64,000 bases of DNA from Ruegeria halocynthiae (GTDB lineage: Bacteria; Pseudomonadota; Alphaproteobacteria; Rhodobacterales; Rhodobacteraceae). A program made the translations under genes and the position numbers. Below the pieces are notes generated by a model, which saw only the letters and a list, made by a program, of their open reading frames with translations, searched no databases and was not told the origin of the DNA. Shown here piece by piece: positions 1 through 8,548 of the stretch (its first letter is position 1; each line of letters begins with the position of its first letter). The DNA lies in contig NZ_FNNP01000001.1 in NCBI RefSeq assembly GCF_900106805.1, positions 744,001 to 808,000 on the forward strand, in the 5' to 3' direction.

Positions 1-202
1 CTTTTGTCAGCGACAATCTCTTGCGATCGCGGCTGACCAGTTCAGCGCCCAGATGCGCCTCAAGTGTCTGAAGTTGTCGACTGACGGCGCTTTGCGTCAG
101 AGCCATTTCATCAGCAACTGCAGAGGCTGATCCGAGGCGGTCCAGTGCCTCAAGCGCGCGCAGTGCCGATATTGGTGGCAGAATGGGGCGATTTGTTCTC
201 AT
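1..202 (-). CDS. LysR-family transcriptional regulator, N-terminal part (runs off the window)
   Basis: Reading leftward from ATG at 202, the visible 67 residues form the winged helix-turn-helix of a LysR regulator: LRALEALDRLGSASAVADEM, then TQSAVSRQLQTLEAHLG, then RKRLSLT. The effector-binding domain lies beyond base 1. The gene diverges from the glutaryl-CoA dehydrogenase gene with 98 bases between the two starts. A LysR activator is often found beside gcdH in proteobacteria, so control of gcdH is a reasonable inference, although no operator was identified. The ORF is cut by the window edge, not by a mutation. Confidence 0.85.
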   Translation of the reverse strand, partial: MRTNRPILPPISALRALEALDRLGSASAVADEMALTQSAVSRQLQTLEAHLGAELVSRDRKRLSLTK

Positions 203-300
203 CTATGCGCTTTGATCATGAAACAATGCAAATGTCTCGCTGTTTTTTGACGTTCTCTCAGGATATGATCCGCTAAACTCAATTTAGCAGGAGAAGTAGA

Positions 301-1530
301 GTGAACGCTCCAGACACAAGACCCGCCCTGCGCGCCAAGGATGCGCCCGAACTCGGAAGGTTTAACTGGGACGATCCATTCCGTCTGTCCGATCAACTGG
401 AAGAGGAGGAACGCCTGATCGCCGACAGCGCGCGCGCTTATGCACAAGAGAAACTGCAACCGCGTGTCACGCAGGCTTTCCAGGATGAAAAGACGGACCC
501 GGAAATCTTCCGTGAGATGGGGGAAATGGGCCTTCTTGGAACAACCATCCCCGAGGAATATGGCGGTATCGGCGCGGGCTACGTATCCTATGGATTAGTC
601 GCGCGTGAAGTTGAACGTGTTGATTCCGGTTACCGCTCGATGATGTCGGTGCAAAGCTCTTTGGTGATGTACCCGATCTACGCTTACGGAAGCGAAGAAC
701 AGCGACGCAAATACCTGCCGAAATTGGCCAGCGGTGAGTGGATTGGTTGTTTTGGGTTAACCGAACCGGATGCCGGATCGGACCCGGCGGCGATGAAAAC
801 CCGTGCGGAAAAAATCGATGGCGGCTACCGTTTGACCGGTACCAAAATGTGGATTTCAAACGCTCCGATTGCGAATGTTTTTGTCGTTTGGGCAAAGTCG
901 GATGCGCATGACGGAAAGATCCGGGGGTTTGTTCTGGACAAAGGCGCCAAAGGTCTGAGCGCACCGAAAATTGAAAACAAACTGAGCCTGCGAACTTCGA
1001 TTACCGGCGAAATCGTCATGGACGGCGTTGAAGTGGACGAGGGCGCTTTGCTGCCACATGTTCAAGGCCTCAAAGGTCCGTTTGGCTGCCTGAATCGAGC
1101 ACGTTACGGCATCAGCTGGGGCGCGATGGGTGCTGCAGAGAGTTGCTGGCACTCGGCGCGGCAATACGGGTTGGACCGCAAACAGTTCAATCGACCACTG
1201 GCGCAAACTCAGCTGTTCCAACGCAAGTTGGCAGAGATGCAGACTGAAATCTCGCTGGGCTTGCAAGCGAGCCTGCGCGTTGGACACCTGATGGACCAGG
1301 CCGAGGCCGCACCCGAGATGATCTCGATCATCAAGCGGAATAACTGCGGTAAAGCTCTGGATATCGCACGGGTTGCTCGGGATATGCACGGCGGCAACGG
1401 AATCTCGCTTGAGTTTCATGTGGTTCGCCACATGATCAATCTGGAGACAGTGAATACCTATGAAGGGACACATGATGTCCACGCACTGATCCTAGGGCGG
1501 GCACAAACTGGACTTCAGGCGTTCTACTGA
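301..1530 (+). CDS. gcdH: Glutaryl-CoA dehydrogenase
   Basis: This is a 409-residue flavoenzyme of the acyl-CoA dehydrogenase family. It converts glutaryl-CoA to crotonyl-CoA and CO2 at the end of lysine, tryptophan and related catabolism. The FAD/substrate segment [19 protein letters not shown], the segment [10 protein letters not shown] and the C-terminal [15 protein letters not shown] are all present. The Glu of YEGTHD (about residue 388) is the expected catalytic base, and this motif separates GCDH from general acyl-CoA dehydrogenases. The start is GTG at 301, preceded by AGGAG about 8 bases upstream. The gene stands alone with a LysR gene divergent to it. No electron-transfer flavoprotein gene is in the window. 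Confidence 0.93.
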   Translation: MNAPDTRPALRAKDAPELGRFNWDDPFRLSDQLEEEERLIADSARAYAQEKLQPRVTQAFQDEKTDPEIFREMGEMGLLGTTIPEEYGGIGAGYVSYGLVAREVERVDSGYRSMMSVQSSLVMYPIYAYGSEEQRRKYLPKLASGEWIGCFGLTEPDAGSDPAAMKTRAEKIDGGYRLTGTKMWISNAPIANVFVVWAKSDAHDGKIRGFVLDKGAKGLSAPKIENKLSLRTSITGEIVMDGVEVDEGALLPHVQGLKGPFGCLNRARYGISWGAMGAAESCWHSARQYGLDRKQFNRPLAQTQLFQRKLAEMQTEISLGLQASLRVGHLMDQAEAAPEMISIIKRNNCGKALDIARVARDMHGGNGISLEFHVVRHMINLETVNTYEGTHDVHALILGRAQTGLQAFY

Positions 1531-1579
1531 AGCATCTAGAATAATACGTATAATCAGTATTATGTAATATAATGATCAA

Positions 1580-1619
1580 GCAAACCACGGCCGCAACTCA
1601 CTGATTGGCTGTGGTTTGC
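1580..1619. repeat. Inverted repeat, possible terminator after gcdH
   Basis: A 13-base arm at 1580-1592 (GCAAACCACGGCC) pairs with 1607-1619 (GGCTGTGGTTTGC), with one G-U pair and a 14-base loop. It lies 50 bases after the gcdH stop and 45 bases before the next start. There is no T-run on either side, so it may be a factor-dependent terminator, an mRNA-stabilising hairpin or an operator. Confidence 0.45.
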
Positions 1620-1663
1620 CAATATGTTACGCTGTGTTCGAAATGTAGACCACGGACAATATC

Positions 1664-2431
1664 ATGCACCTTAGCAAGAAGACCGTCGTAATCACCGGTG
1701 CAGCAAATGGAATTGGTCGAGGTCTTTCGGAGCGGTTTGCACAAGATGGTGCGCTTGTGGTCTGCGCAGATATTGATCTTACCGGAGCGCAAGCTATTGC
1801 GAAGCAAATCGACGGCCATGCCATCAAATGTGATGTGTCCGTGGAGAACGATGTTCGCGCACTGATCGAGACCGTTGAGGACACGATTGCCCCGATTGAT
1901 CTATTCTGCGCGAATGCCGGAATTCTAACTTTGGGCGGGCTCGACGTACCTGACGCTGACTGGGATCATATCTGGAAGATCAATGTCATGTCCCACGTCT
2001 GGGCGGGTCGGCATCTGATCCCGAGGATGATCGCGCGTGGTGGCGGTAATATGATGATCACGGCTTCTGCAGCTGGATTGCTCAACCAGCCCGGTGCTGC
2101 GCCTTATGGCGTGACGAAACATGCAGCCGTGGGTTTCGCGGAATGGATCGCGTTGACATATGGCGCCCAGGGAATTCGGGTTTCTGTATTGTGCCCGCAA
2201 GCCGTTCGATCAGAGATGATACGTGGACATGAGGAATCGGTCGCAGCAATCGACGGTATACTTGAACCCGATGACGTCGCGCAGACCTGCGTCGAGGCTT
2301 TGGCAGAAGAGCGTTTTTTAATTCTGCCACACCCACAAGTGCTTGATTACATGCGATTGAAATCTGCAGATTACGATCGCTGGATTTCTGGTATGAGTAA
2401 GCTTAATCAGCAATTTACCGGAAATATCTAA
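1664..2431 (+). CDS. Short-chain dehydrogenase/reductase (SDR) family oxidoreductase
   Basis: This 255-residue protein has the classical SDR layout: cofactor loop TGAANGIG at residues 11-18, CANAG near 82-86, and the catalytic pair Y148-xxx-K152 (YGVTK) with Ser in the ITASAAG segment. An aspartate in CADIDL after the second strand favours NAD(H) over NADP(H). The substrate cannot be told from sequence. The final four bases overlap the 3' end of the convergent tesB gene. No strong Shine-Dalgarno is seen before ATG 1664. Confidence 0.85.
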   Translation: MHLSKKTVVITGAANGIGRGLSERFAQDGALVVCADIDLTGAQAIAKQIDGHAIKCDVSVENDVRALIETVEDTIAPIDLFCANAGILTLGGLDVPDADWDHIWKINVMSHVWAGRHLIPRMIARGGGNMMITASAAGLLNQPGAAPYGVTKHAAVGFAEWIALTYGAQGIRVSVLCPQAVRSEMIRGHEESVAAIDGILEPDDVAQTCVEALAEERFLILPHPQVLDYMRLKSADYDRWISGMSKLNQQFTGNI

Positions 2432-3294
2432 CGTACGATACGTTGCCTCAACAAGCCTTCCTGCGCGACAGAGGCAACAAGTCTTCCATCCTGAGAGTAT
2501 ATCGAGCCACGATTGAAACTACGCCCCTGCCCCGTCCAAGGCGCCTCCATGGAATAGAGATGCCAGTTCTGGAACTGAACAGGTGCATGAAACCATATAG
2601 CATGGTCCAGGCTGGCGCCATCAATCTCACCGGTAAACCAGCTCAGCCCATGGGGCCGCATTCCCGAACTGAGCAAGCCCATGTCCGACGCATATGCCAA
2701 TAGAAGATGCTGCGTAATCGTATCCGCATGGTTGGCTGCATTCATGCGAAACCACAGATAATTCCTGTCATCTGCCTTGGAAGGAGTAAACAGGTCCAGT
2801 GGATCTACCTCACGCACCTCGATTGGACGCTCACGCAGCAGTTCTGATTTCAGGTTCTCGGGAACACGGTCCAGATACTTTTGCCGCAACTCGTCGCGTG
2901 ACGGATGGTGCTCAGGCGCGTCAATCACAGGGATCGGATGTTGATGTTCCCAACCGTCATCCTGTTTATGGAACGAGGCAGACATGTTCAGGATTTGCTT
3001 GCCATTCTGGATTGCAACAACGCGACGGGTTGTAAAAGAACCTCCATCTCGGGCGCGATCTACCTGATATATAACAGGAATAGATGGATCTCCGGGGCGG
3101 ATAAAATAAGCGTGCAGGGAATGACACAACCGGTCCGCGACTGTTTTGTAGGCGGCGGCAAGTGCTTGTGCGATCACTTGCCCGCCGAATATGCGTGTTG
3201 GTGTTTCCCCGCCTGAACCGGTTCCCCGAAACAGGTCGACTTCGAGCGGTTCGATATCCAGCAGATCAAGCAATATGCGTTCGGCTTCGGTCAT
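2428..3294 (-). CDS. tesB: Acyl-CoA thioesterase II
   Basis: The protein has 288 residues and a double hotdog fold, and hydrolyses acyl-CoA to free acid and CoA. Typical features are GGQVIAQAL near the N-terminus, ASDMGLL containing the expected catalytic Asp, SLDHAIWFH (Ser where E. coli TesB has Thr) and SVAQEGLLR with the catalytic Gln. ATG 3294 was chosen because GGAGA lies 7 bases upstream and family members start with a similar MTEAERILLDLL segment. Longer in-frame starts exist at 3369. Its 3' end overlaps the SDR gene, and it follows the serine hydrolase gene by 49 bases on the same strand. Confidence 0.92.
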   Translation of the reverse strand: MTEAERILLDLLDIEPLEVDLFRGTGSGGETPTRIFGGQVIAQALAAAYKTVADRLCHSLHAYFIRPGDPSIPVIYQVDRARDGGSFTTRRVVAIQNGKQILNMSASFHKQDDGWEHQHPIPVIDAPEHHPSRDELRQKYLDRVPENLKSELLRERPIEVREVDPLDLFTPSKADDRNYLWFRMNAANHADTITQHLLLAYASDMGLLSSGMRPHGLSWFTGEIDGASLDHAIWFHAPVQFQNWHLYSMEAPWTGQGRSFNRGSIYSQDGRLVASVAQEGLLRQRIVR

Positions 3295-3343
3295 CCAGGG
3301 TTCTCCGGCGATTGGGTCTTTCCGGGTATCATCTGTGGACCGA

Positions 3344-4561
3344 TCAATCAACGAGTGCCGAATGTACAAGTGCTTTCAATTCGGCACGGGATGGGTAGGA
3401 ACTGGACGGTGAAAGTTGAGTAAAGAACACGGTCGAAAGATGGTTGACCGGATCGATCCAGAAATAGGTTGACGCCATGCCCCCCCAGCCGAAATCGCCG
3501 ACCGAGCCGGGACACCTGGCGCGCGCTGGGTTCAGGACTACTGCACCTCCGATGCCGAAACCTGTGCCGTCCATGGGTTGCTCGGCAAAGCTCTGCGGCC
3601 CCATGGATGCAATGTCGCCCGGCAAGTGATTGTAAAACATGAATTCTACTGTCTTTTGTCCAAGCAATCTGGCGCCTTTTCCGGTTCCTTTGTTCCGCAA
3701 CATCTCTGCAAACTTGCTGTAATCGTCAATCGTGCTGACCAGCCCGCCACCACCGGAAAAGGTCGTTGCCGCCTCGAACGGTGACTTCCCATGGCTATCG
3801 AATAGGCGAAGTGTTTCGCTGCCGGTTTTGGCCGCGCCCAACGCCATGGCGTTACCTTCAAGCGGCGTATACAGAGAGGCGAACCGATCCCCTGCCCCCG
3901 AAGGCACTGAAAACGCGGTTTCAGTCATTTCGAGTGGTTGAAAGATATGCTCGGCCAGAAATACGTCCAGCGACTTTCCCGTAACGACCTCGATAACGTG
4001 ACCGATGACGTCGATTCCGACCGCATATTCCCAGCGCGCGCCGGGTTGAAATGCCAGCGGCAGTTGCGCCAGCAATTTTACCCGGTCAGCCAGCGGGCCT
4101 TGCTGGGGAGAGAATATCAGATCAAGCTCGTCCATGGCCATGGGCAAAACGCCAAGGTTGAACGGGTAGCTTAGGCCGCTGGTATGCGTCAACAACTGAT
4201 GCAGGCTGGGCGACGGTGCATCTTCGGTCTGATCAATACGTGTTGCGCCCGGGATCAGGGCTTGCATGGATGCAAATTCCGGCAGGAAGTCAGAAAGCGG
4301 TGCATCAAGATGAAACAAGCCCTGTTCCACCAGCATCATCAGGGCGACCGAGGTCACAGGCTTGGTCATCGAATATATCCGCACTAGGCTATCGCGCTGA
4401 AATCTCAGATTGTTTTCGATCGAACGGTGGCCACAGGCATGAAAGAATACCTCTTGCCCATTCTGGCAGATCAGGAGTGCGCTGCCTGCGTACTTCCTCT
4501 GATCTATGTATCTGTGCATCCAGTTGCAGATGTTGCCCTGCGCGGTCGAACAAAATCCCAT
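3344..4561 (-). CDS. Serine hydrolase, class C beta-lactamase-like family
   Basis: This 405-residue protein belongs to the EstB/class C beta-lactamase fold group. The nucleophile motif SMTK is at about residues 64-67 (S-x-x-K). A Tyr at about 179 in WEYAVG replaces the usual Y-x-N, and a GWGGMAS segment near the C-terminus fills the third motif. No signal peptide is evident, so a cytosolic esterase or lactonase role is more likely than drug resistance. GGAG lies 7 bases before ATG 4561. It is probably co-transcribed with tesB downstream. Confidence 0.82.
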   Translation of the reverse strand: MGFCSTAQGNICNWMHRYIDQRKYAGSALLICQNGQEVFFHACGHRSIENNLRFQRDSLVRIYSMTKPVTSVALMMLVEQGLFHLDAPLSDFLPEFASMQALIPGATRIDQTEDAPSPSLHQLLTHTSGLSYPFNLGVLPMAMDELDLIFSPQQGPLADRVKLLAQLPLAFQPGARWEYAVGIDVIGHVIEVVTGKSLDVFLAEHIFQPLEMTETAFSVPSGAGDRFASLYTPLEGNAMALGAAKTGSETLRLFDSHGKSPFEAATTFSGGGGLVSTIDDYSKFAEMLRNKGTGKGARLLGQKTVEFMFYNHLPGDIASMGPQSFAEQPMDGTGFGIGGAVVLNPARARCPGSVGDFGWGGMASTYFWIDPVNHLSTVFFTQLSPSSSYPSRAELKALVHSALVD

Positions 4562-4677
4562 GAGGTTGCTCCGTATCGATTGCGCCGATCTTGCCTTTAT
4601 GTAGACCGCAGTAACAGCGATATTTGCTGCGATCTGCCGGTATCTACAGAATTGATATAAGCGCCGGAGATTTCCCC

Positions 4678-5709
4678 TTACGCCCTTTCCAGCGCAGACA
4701 GGCCGTTTTGCGCAAAGATTGGAACATAGGCGCCAAACGCCCGTGCGCGGGCCGGGTCTGACGCGTTTCCATCCAGCGCACGCTTATAGACGCCCTGCAG
4801 AATGCCGGCCATCCGGAAAAAGTTGAAGGCGAGGTAAAAACCGAAATTATCAACCCCTGCAAGACCGCGACGTGCGCAATAATCAGCTATGAACGCCTGA
4901 TCAGACGGCAGCCCGAGACTAGCCCGGTCCACGCCCGCCAGCCCCCGGCCTTCTCTTCCGGGAGGGAGTTGCCATTGCATGATAACAGCGGCGAGATCTG
5001 CATAGGGGTGACCGATGGTCGATAACTCCCAATCCAGAACCCCTATACAGGCGGTATCATTCGTTTCGAACATCAGGTTGTCGATGCGATAGTCCCCATG
5101 AACCAGCGTCCTTTGGTTGTCATCCTCGGGGACCTGTTGCTCAAGCATCGAAATCAACTGGTCCATTTCTCTGATCTTGTTGGTTTCCGAGGCGCGGTAT
5201 TGCTTGGTCCAGCGGGCTATCTGACGTTCGAAATAGTTGCCGGGGGGGCCGTAGTCCGAAAGACCCACAGCGTCGATATCGACCGTATGCAGGTCGGCCA
5301 GCACACGGTTCATCTGATCCAGCACCCCGGCGCGCGTGGCGTTGTTCTCACCCTTCATGACCGGATCGACAAACGTGCGCCCCTGCAAATGCTCCATCAC
5401 GTAGAAGGCAGAGCCTATGACGCCATCGTCCTCGCATAGAATATACATTTGTGGAACCGGTACACTGCTATTGGCAAGCGCGGCTTGCACGCGAAATTCC
5501 CGATCCACCGCGTGGGCGGATTTCAGTAAGGTTCCGGGCGGCTTGCGTCTCAGCACAAAAGCTTGGTCCGGGGTGCGCAACAAATAGGTTGGATTGGACT
5601 GGCCCAGAGCGAACTTTGTAGCTTCAAGCGGGCCGCGATATCCCTCAAGATTCGCTTTCAGATAAGCATCTACCGCATTAATATCCAAAGAATTATCTGC
5701 TCTGGTCAT
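4678..5709 (-). CDS. Phosphotransferase family protein (APH/choline-kinase fold, ACAD10-like)
   Basis: This 343-residue protein has a kinase-like fold. The Brenner motif LVHGDYRIDNLMF holds the catalytic Asp, and GVLDWELSTIGHP holds the metal-binding Asp. Related proteins are fused to or encoded near acyl-CoA dehydrogenases and are proposed to phosphorylate hydroxy-acyl-CoA intermediates. The true substrate is unknown here. Start ATG 5709 follows AGGTGG with a 5-base gap; a GTG at 5718 is less well placed. The SDR gene starting at 6555 lies just upstream (27-base gap), which suggests a two-gene unit. Confidence 0.85.
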   Translation of the reverse strand: MTRADNSLDINAVDAYLKANLEGYRGPLEATKFALGQSNPTYLLRTPDQAFVLRRKPPGTLLKSAHAVDREFRVQAALANSSVPVPQMYILCEDDGVIGSAFYVMEHLQGRTFVDPVMKGENNATRAGVLDQMNRVLADLHTVDIDAVGLSDYGPPGNYFERQIARWTKQYRASETNKIREMDQLISMLEQQVPEDDNQRTLVHGDYRIDNLMFETNDTACIGVLDWELSTIGHPYADLAAVIMQWQLPPGREGRGLAGVDRASLGLPSDQAFIADYCARRGLAGVDNFGFYLAFNFFRMAGILQGVYKRALDGNASDPARARAFGAYVPIFAQNGLSALERA

Positions 5710-5736
5710 CTGGGCCACCTGTGTTTAGTACAGCAG

Positions 5737-6555
5737 CTAAAGAGCATCAGAAAAAATATTGCCGGCGGTCTGCACATTGATCCCACCGGAAACAGGCAAA
5801 ACCGCTCCGGTGATATAGCTACCCCCACGGCCACACAGGAACAACATACAACCGGCGATATCATCGGCGCGACCCACCCGGCCCAGCGGTACACCCTTAC
5901 CCACGCGCTCGCGCTTGGTTTCGTCTTCGGTTGCAAACGCTGTCATGCGCGACACGAACGGCCCCGGAGCCAGCGCATTTACCGTAACCCGATAGGGCGC
6001 CAGTTCCTTAGCCATGATTTTCGACAGGTGAATCACTGCCGCCTTTGACGCAGAATAGCTATAGGCTCCATCGCCCATTGGGACTTCACCCATAACCGAA
6101 CCTACGTTGATAACGCGCGCAGGGTCATCATCGGATGCGGACTTCATCAGCAGCGGCAGCAGTTTTTGGGTCAGATCAAAAATTCCCGCAACATTGACGG
6201 ACATGACCTTGTTCCATGCGGCATAGGGAAACTGACCCATCGGCGCACCCCAGGTAGCACCCGCGTTATTCATCAAGATTTCAAGCGATTGCGAACGCTT
6301 ACTAACCTCATCAACCAATGCATCAATCCCTGCCTCATCACTTAGGTCACCCGCAAAACCTTCGGCAGATCCCGGCGCATCCAGGGCGTTCAATTCAGCT
6401 GCGGTTGCCTCACACGCCTGTCCCTTGCGCGAGGCGACCAGTACATGAGCTCCGGCGCGCACCATCGCTTCGGCGGCCATACGACCGATACCAGTGGCAC
6501 CGCCTGTCACCAACGCAGTCTTGCCACTGAGTGAAAATAGTGTCTCGGGCGTCAT
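5737..6555 (-). CDS. SDR family oxidoreductase
   Basis: This 272-residue classical SDR has GGATGIG at residues 18-24, NNAGA at 96-100, Ser in VGSVMG (about 153) and Y167-SAS-K171. Arg and Lys in ASRKGQ after the second strand favour NADPH. The C-terminal GGSYITGAVLPVSGG resembles 3-oxoacyl-ACP or 3-hydroxyacyl-CoA reductases. AGGGG lies about 7 bases before ATG 6555. It precedes the phosphotransferase gene in the same direction, so both may act on a hydroxyacyl-CoA or alcohol intermediate. That link is inference from gene order. Confidence 0.87.
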   Translation of the reverse strand: MTPETLFSLSGKTALVTGGATGIGRMAAEAMVRAGAHVLVASRKGQACEATAAELNALDAPGSAEGFAGDLSDEAGIDALVDEVSKRSQSLEILMNNAGATWGAPMGQFPYAAWNKVMSVNVAGIFDLTQKLLPLLMKSASDDDPARVINVGSVMGEVPMGDGAYSYSASKAAVIHLSKIMAKELAPYRVTVNALAPGPFVSRMTAFATEDETKRERVGKGVPLGRVGRADDIAGCMLFLCGRGGSYITGAVLPVSGGINVQTAGNIFSDAL

Positions 6556-6973
6556 TAAATCCCCTTTCGGATTGAATTTGTCGCTGTGGAACCTGCCAGG
6601 TCGTCATTGTGGCAATGCTTGCCTTCAATCCAACGACTTCAACTCAACCGAAGCAAGGGACAAGTAGAAGACATTCGGACATTACTCCGCGTCAAACCAG
6701 ACGACCTTGAGGCTTTTAGCGGGTCTCGCTGTCCGCGCTGAAACTCAGGACTGATGAGTTTGTCCAACGGAAATTCTGGTCAAGCCCACGTTAGGCCCGC
6801 ATGAACTCTCGGTATGGTTGTGAACTAAATTGCCGATATGTGAAGAGTTTTACACTCTAGGCAGAACCCGTAGGCCAATATGTGGCAACACAGCTCTACC
6901 CATAAGAGCGAAGGCGGCTAGACGCCCCGGAAATTCGGGTTTATGAAAAAAGGAAGATGGGGACAGTTTGAAG
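6556..6973. other. Intergenic region, 418 bases
   Basis: This divergent spacer lies between the SDR gene and aroQ. I see no convincing ORF, RNA gene or consensus promoter. It is less GC-rich than the genes on either side, so promoters for both flanking genes probably lie here. A CTGATGAG string at 6751 was checked as a ribozyme core and rejected. Confidence 0.5.
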
Positions 6974-7423
6974 ATGCACAATATCCTGGTTCTGAATGGC
7001 CCGAACCTGAATTTGCTTGGTACGCGGCAACCCGAGGTCTATGGCGCGACGACTTTAAAGATGATCGAAGATCTGTGCACCTCACATGGCAAAACTCTGG
7101 ATCAGAATGTTAGCCATCTCCAGTCCAATCACGAAGGCACACTGATTGACGCAATCCATGCCGCACGGGGCAAGCAAGACGGGATCGTGCTGAACGCGGG
7201 CGCATTCACACACACCTCGGTCGCGCTGATGGATGCTATTTCCTCGGCCGAAGTGCCAGTGGTCGAGGTTCACCTGTCTAACATCCATGCTCGTGAGGAG
7301 TTTCGGCACAAATCCCATATTGCACCTGTCGCCATTGGACAGATCTGCGGTTTCGGCGCCCAAAGCTATGTTCTGGCCCTAAACGCCCTTGCCGCTTATT
7401 TGGCTGAGAGGGGCGCGGGATGA
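6974..7423 (+). CDS. aroQ: 3-dehydroquinate dehydratase, type II
   Basis: This is the type II (dodecameric) dehydroquinase of the shikimate pathway, which removes water from 3-dehydroquinate. The N-terminal ILVLNGPNLNLLGTRQPEVY carries the catalytic Tyr and lid Arg. NAGAFTHTSVAL and HLSNIHAREEFRHKSHI supply the remaining active-site residues. The 149-residue length is usual. I chose ATG 6974; an in-frame TTG at 6968 would add two residues. The stop overlaps the start of the LuxR-type gene (ATGA at 7420), so the two are translationally coupled. Confidence 0.93.
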   Translation: MHNILVLNGPNLNLLGTRQPEVYGATTLKMIEDLCTSHGKTLDQNVSHLQSNHEGTLIDAIHAARGKQDGIVLNAGAFTHTSVALMDAISSAEVPVVEVHLSNIHAREEFRHKSHIAPVAIGQICGFGAQSYVLALNALAAYLAERGAG

Positions 7424-8172
7424 ACCTCAAGGAATATCTGAGTTTTCTGAGCTACACAAAAACGCTGGAAGAGTTGTGGGACGCACATAGCCGCCAGATG
7501 GAAAAGTTCGGCTTCGATCGGCTGCTGTATGGGTACACACAGTACCGGACAGCGACGTCATTGGGCGACCCCGAAGACTTCGTGATCCTGACCAATCATT
7601 GCACCGAATATCTGGATGGTTTCCTTCAATCTGGTCTCTATTTTCATGCCCCGATGCTGAAATGGGCACTGAACAATGAAGGGGCGGCAAGTTGGAGCAT
7701 GATCCAGGATATGATGTCCAGTGGTGTTATGTCGCCCGAAGAACGCAGAGTTTTTGATTTCAACAAATCACGTGGAGTTACAGTCGGTTATACGGTCAGT
7801 TTCAACTCTGTCTCGATGCGTTCCAAAGGCGCGATCTCGCTGGCGGCACGTAACAACAGCCAGGAAGAGATGGACGAGGTTTGGAAAAAACATGGCGAGG
7901 ATATCTTGCTGATGAACAATGTTGCTCATCTGAAGATCCTGACCCTGCCCTATAACGCTCCGAACCGTGCCCTGACAAAACGTCAGCGTGAAGCTCTGCA
8001 ATGGGTAGGTGATGGGAAAACCACACAGGACATCGCTTTGCTGATGGGACTGACAGCGGCAACCGTCGAAAAACATCTTCGTTTGGCACGTGAGGCGCTT
8101 TCGGTTGAAACAACCGCACAGGCCGTACTCAAAGCCGCACTACAGAATCAGATGTTTGTGATGGAAGCATGA
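7420..8172 (+). CDS. LuxR-type regulator with autoinducer-binding-like domain (solo)
   Basis: The 250-residue protein has an N-terminal autoinducer-binding-like domain (about 20-165) and a C-terminal LuxR helix-turn-helix (about 185-240: LTKRQREALQWVGDGKTTQD, then AATVEKHLRLAREAL). No luxI-type synthase gene is in the window, so it is a solo. The spacing of the TraR/LuxR pocket residues is kept, but the residues change: Y64 for Trp57, F68 for Tyr61 and A77 for Asp70. P78 (Pro71) and W92 (Trp85) are retained. Loss of the Asp that contacts the acyl-homoserine-lactone amide suggests another ligand or none. It overlaps aroQ by four bases. Confidence 0.87.
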   Translation: MNLKEYLSFLSYTKTLEELWDAHSRQMEKFGFDRLLYGYTQYRTATSLGDPEDFVILTNHCTEYLDGFLQSGLYFHAPMLKWALNNEGAASWSMIQDMMSSGVMSPEERRVFDFNKSRGVTVGYTVSFNSVSMRSKGAISLAARNNSQEEMDEVWKKHGEDILLMNNVAHLKILTLPYNAPNRALTKRQREALQWVGDGKTTQDIALLMGLTAATVEKHLRLAREALSVETTAQAVLKAALQNQMFVMEA

Positions 8173-8176
8173 CCCT

Positions 8177-8202
8177 AATTTGACGCTAACTTGCGTCAAA
8201 TT
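8177..8202. repeat. Perfect 10-bp inverted repeat after the luxR-type gene
   Basis: AATTTGACGC (8177-8186) and GCGTCAAATT (8193-8202) pair perfectly around a 6-base loop, 5 bases after the stop codon. There is no T-run. It could act as a terminator for aroQ-luxR or as a protein-binding palindrome. Confidence 0.5.
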
Positions 8203-8380
8203 GACCTAGGGTAAGGAATACATGACTTTCCGAATCTCTCTCTAAAATTGCAAGTTGGTATTGTTCCGTGAGTGGTGGCTTTAGCCAGGGAACATTTTGA
8301 TCGGATCTTTGCGATACCAAAGCTCTCTGGTCGCTCTGACTCTGAGGCGCCTATTCGTCCGCGTCTTTCTGTCGGAATTT

Positions 8381-8420
8381 TTGAGGGGCCCTTCCATCCC
8401 CATCATGCGGGGCCCCTCAA
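8381..8420. repeat. GC-rich 11-bp inverted repeat of unknown role
   Basis: TTGAGGGGCCC (8381-8391) pairs perfectly with GGGCCCCTCAA (8410-8420) around an 18-base loop. A T-run lies before it on the plus strand, but none follows on either strand, so it is not a standard intrinsic terminator. It stands alone in the spacer. Confidence 0.45.
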
Positions 8421-8473
8421 TCCAACACCTTTGTCCAATTGTTGAACGCCGCGCTTTCGCTGGCGTATAGGTA

Positions 8474-8505
8474 CAAAAAAACCCGGCTGCGCAACGCAAC
8501 CGGGT
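8474..8505 (-). terminator. Intrinsic terminator of rpsB-tsf
   Basis: On the minus strand CCCGGTTGC and GCAGCCGGG form a 9-bp stem (one G-T pair) followed by seven T residues (8475-8481). It sits about 45 bases past the tsf stop. Confidence 0.88.
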
Positions 8506-8548
8506 ATATTGTCATGTGCAGTCCCGCAACGAGGCTGCATTAGAACAC

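Larger units (their letters stand above)
8173..8548. other. Intergenic region, 376 bases, with three hairpins
   Basis: This spacer separates the convergent luxR-type gene and tsf. It contains the 8177-8202 palindrome, a GC-rich hairpin at 8381-8420 and the tsf terminator. An open frame on the minus strand at 8281-8499 has no ribosome binding site or recognisable domain, and I do not call it a gene. Confidence 0.5.

Noticed and set aside
856..1482. 208-codon frame antisense to gcdH
   Set aside because: It lies wholly inside a well-conserved gene and lacks translation signals.
6751..6774. CTGATGAG followed by GGAAA, like a hammerhead ribozyme core
   Set aside because: An extra G separates the possible 3-bp stem II from GAAA, and no flanking sequences can form stems I and III.
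8281..8499. 72-codon minus-strand frame between luxR and tsf
   Set aside because: It crosses a GC-rich hairpin and the region of the tsf terminator, and has no Shine-Dalgarno.
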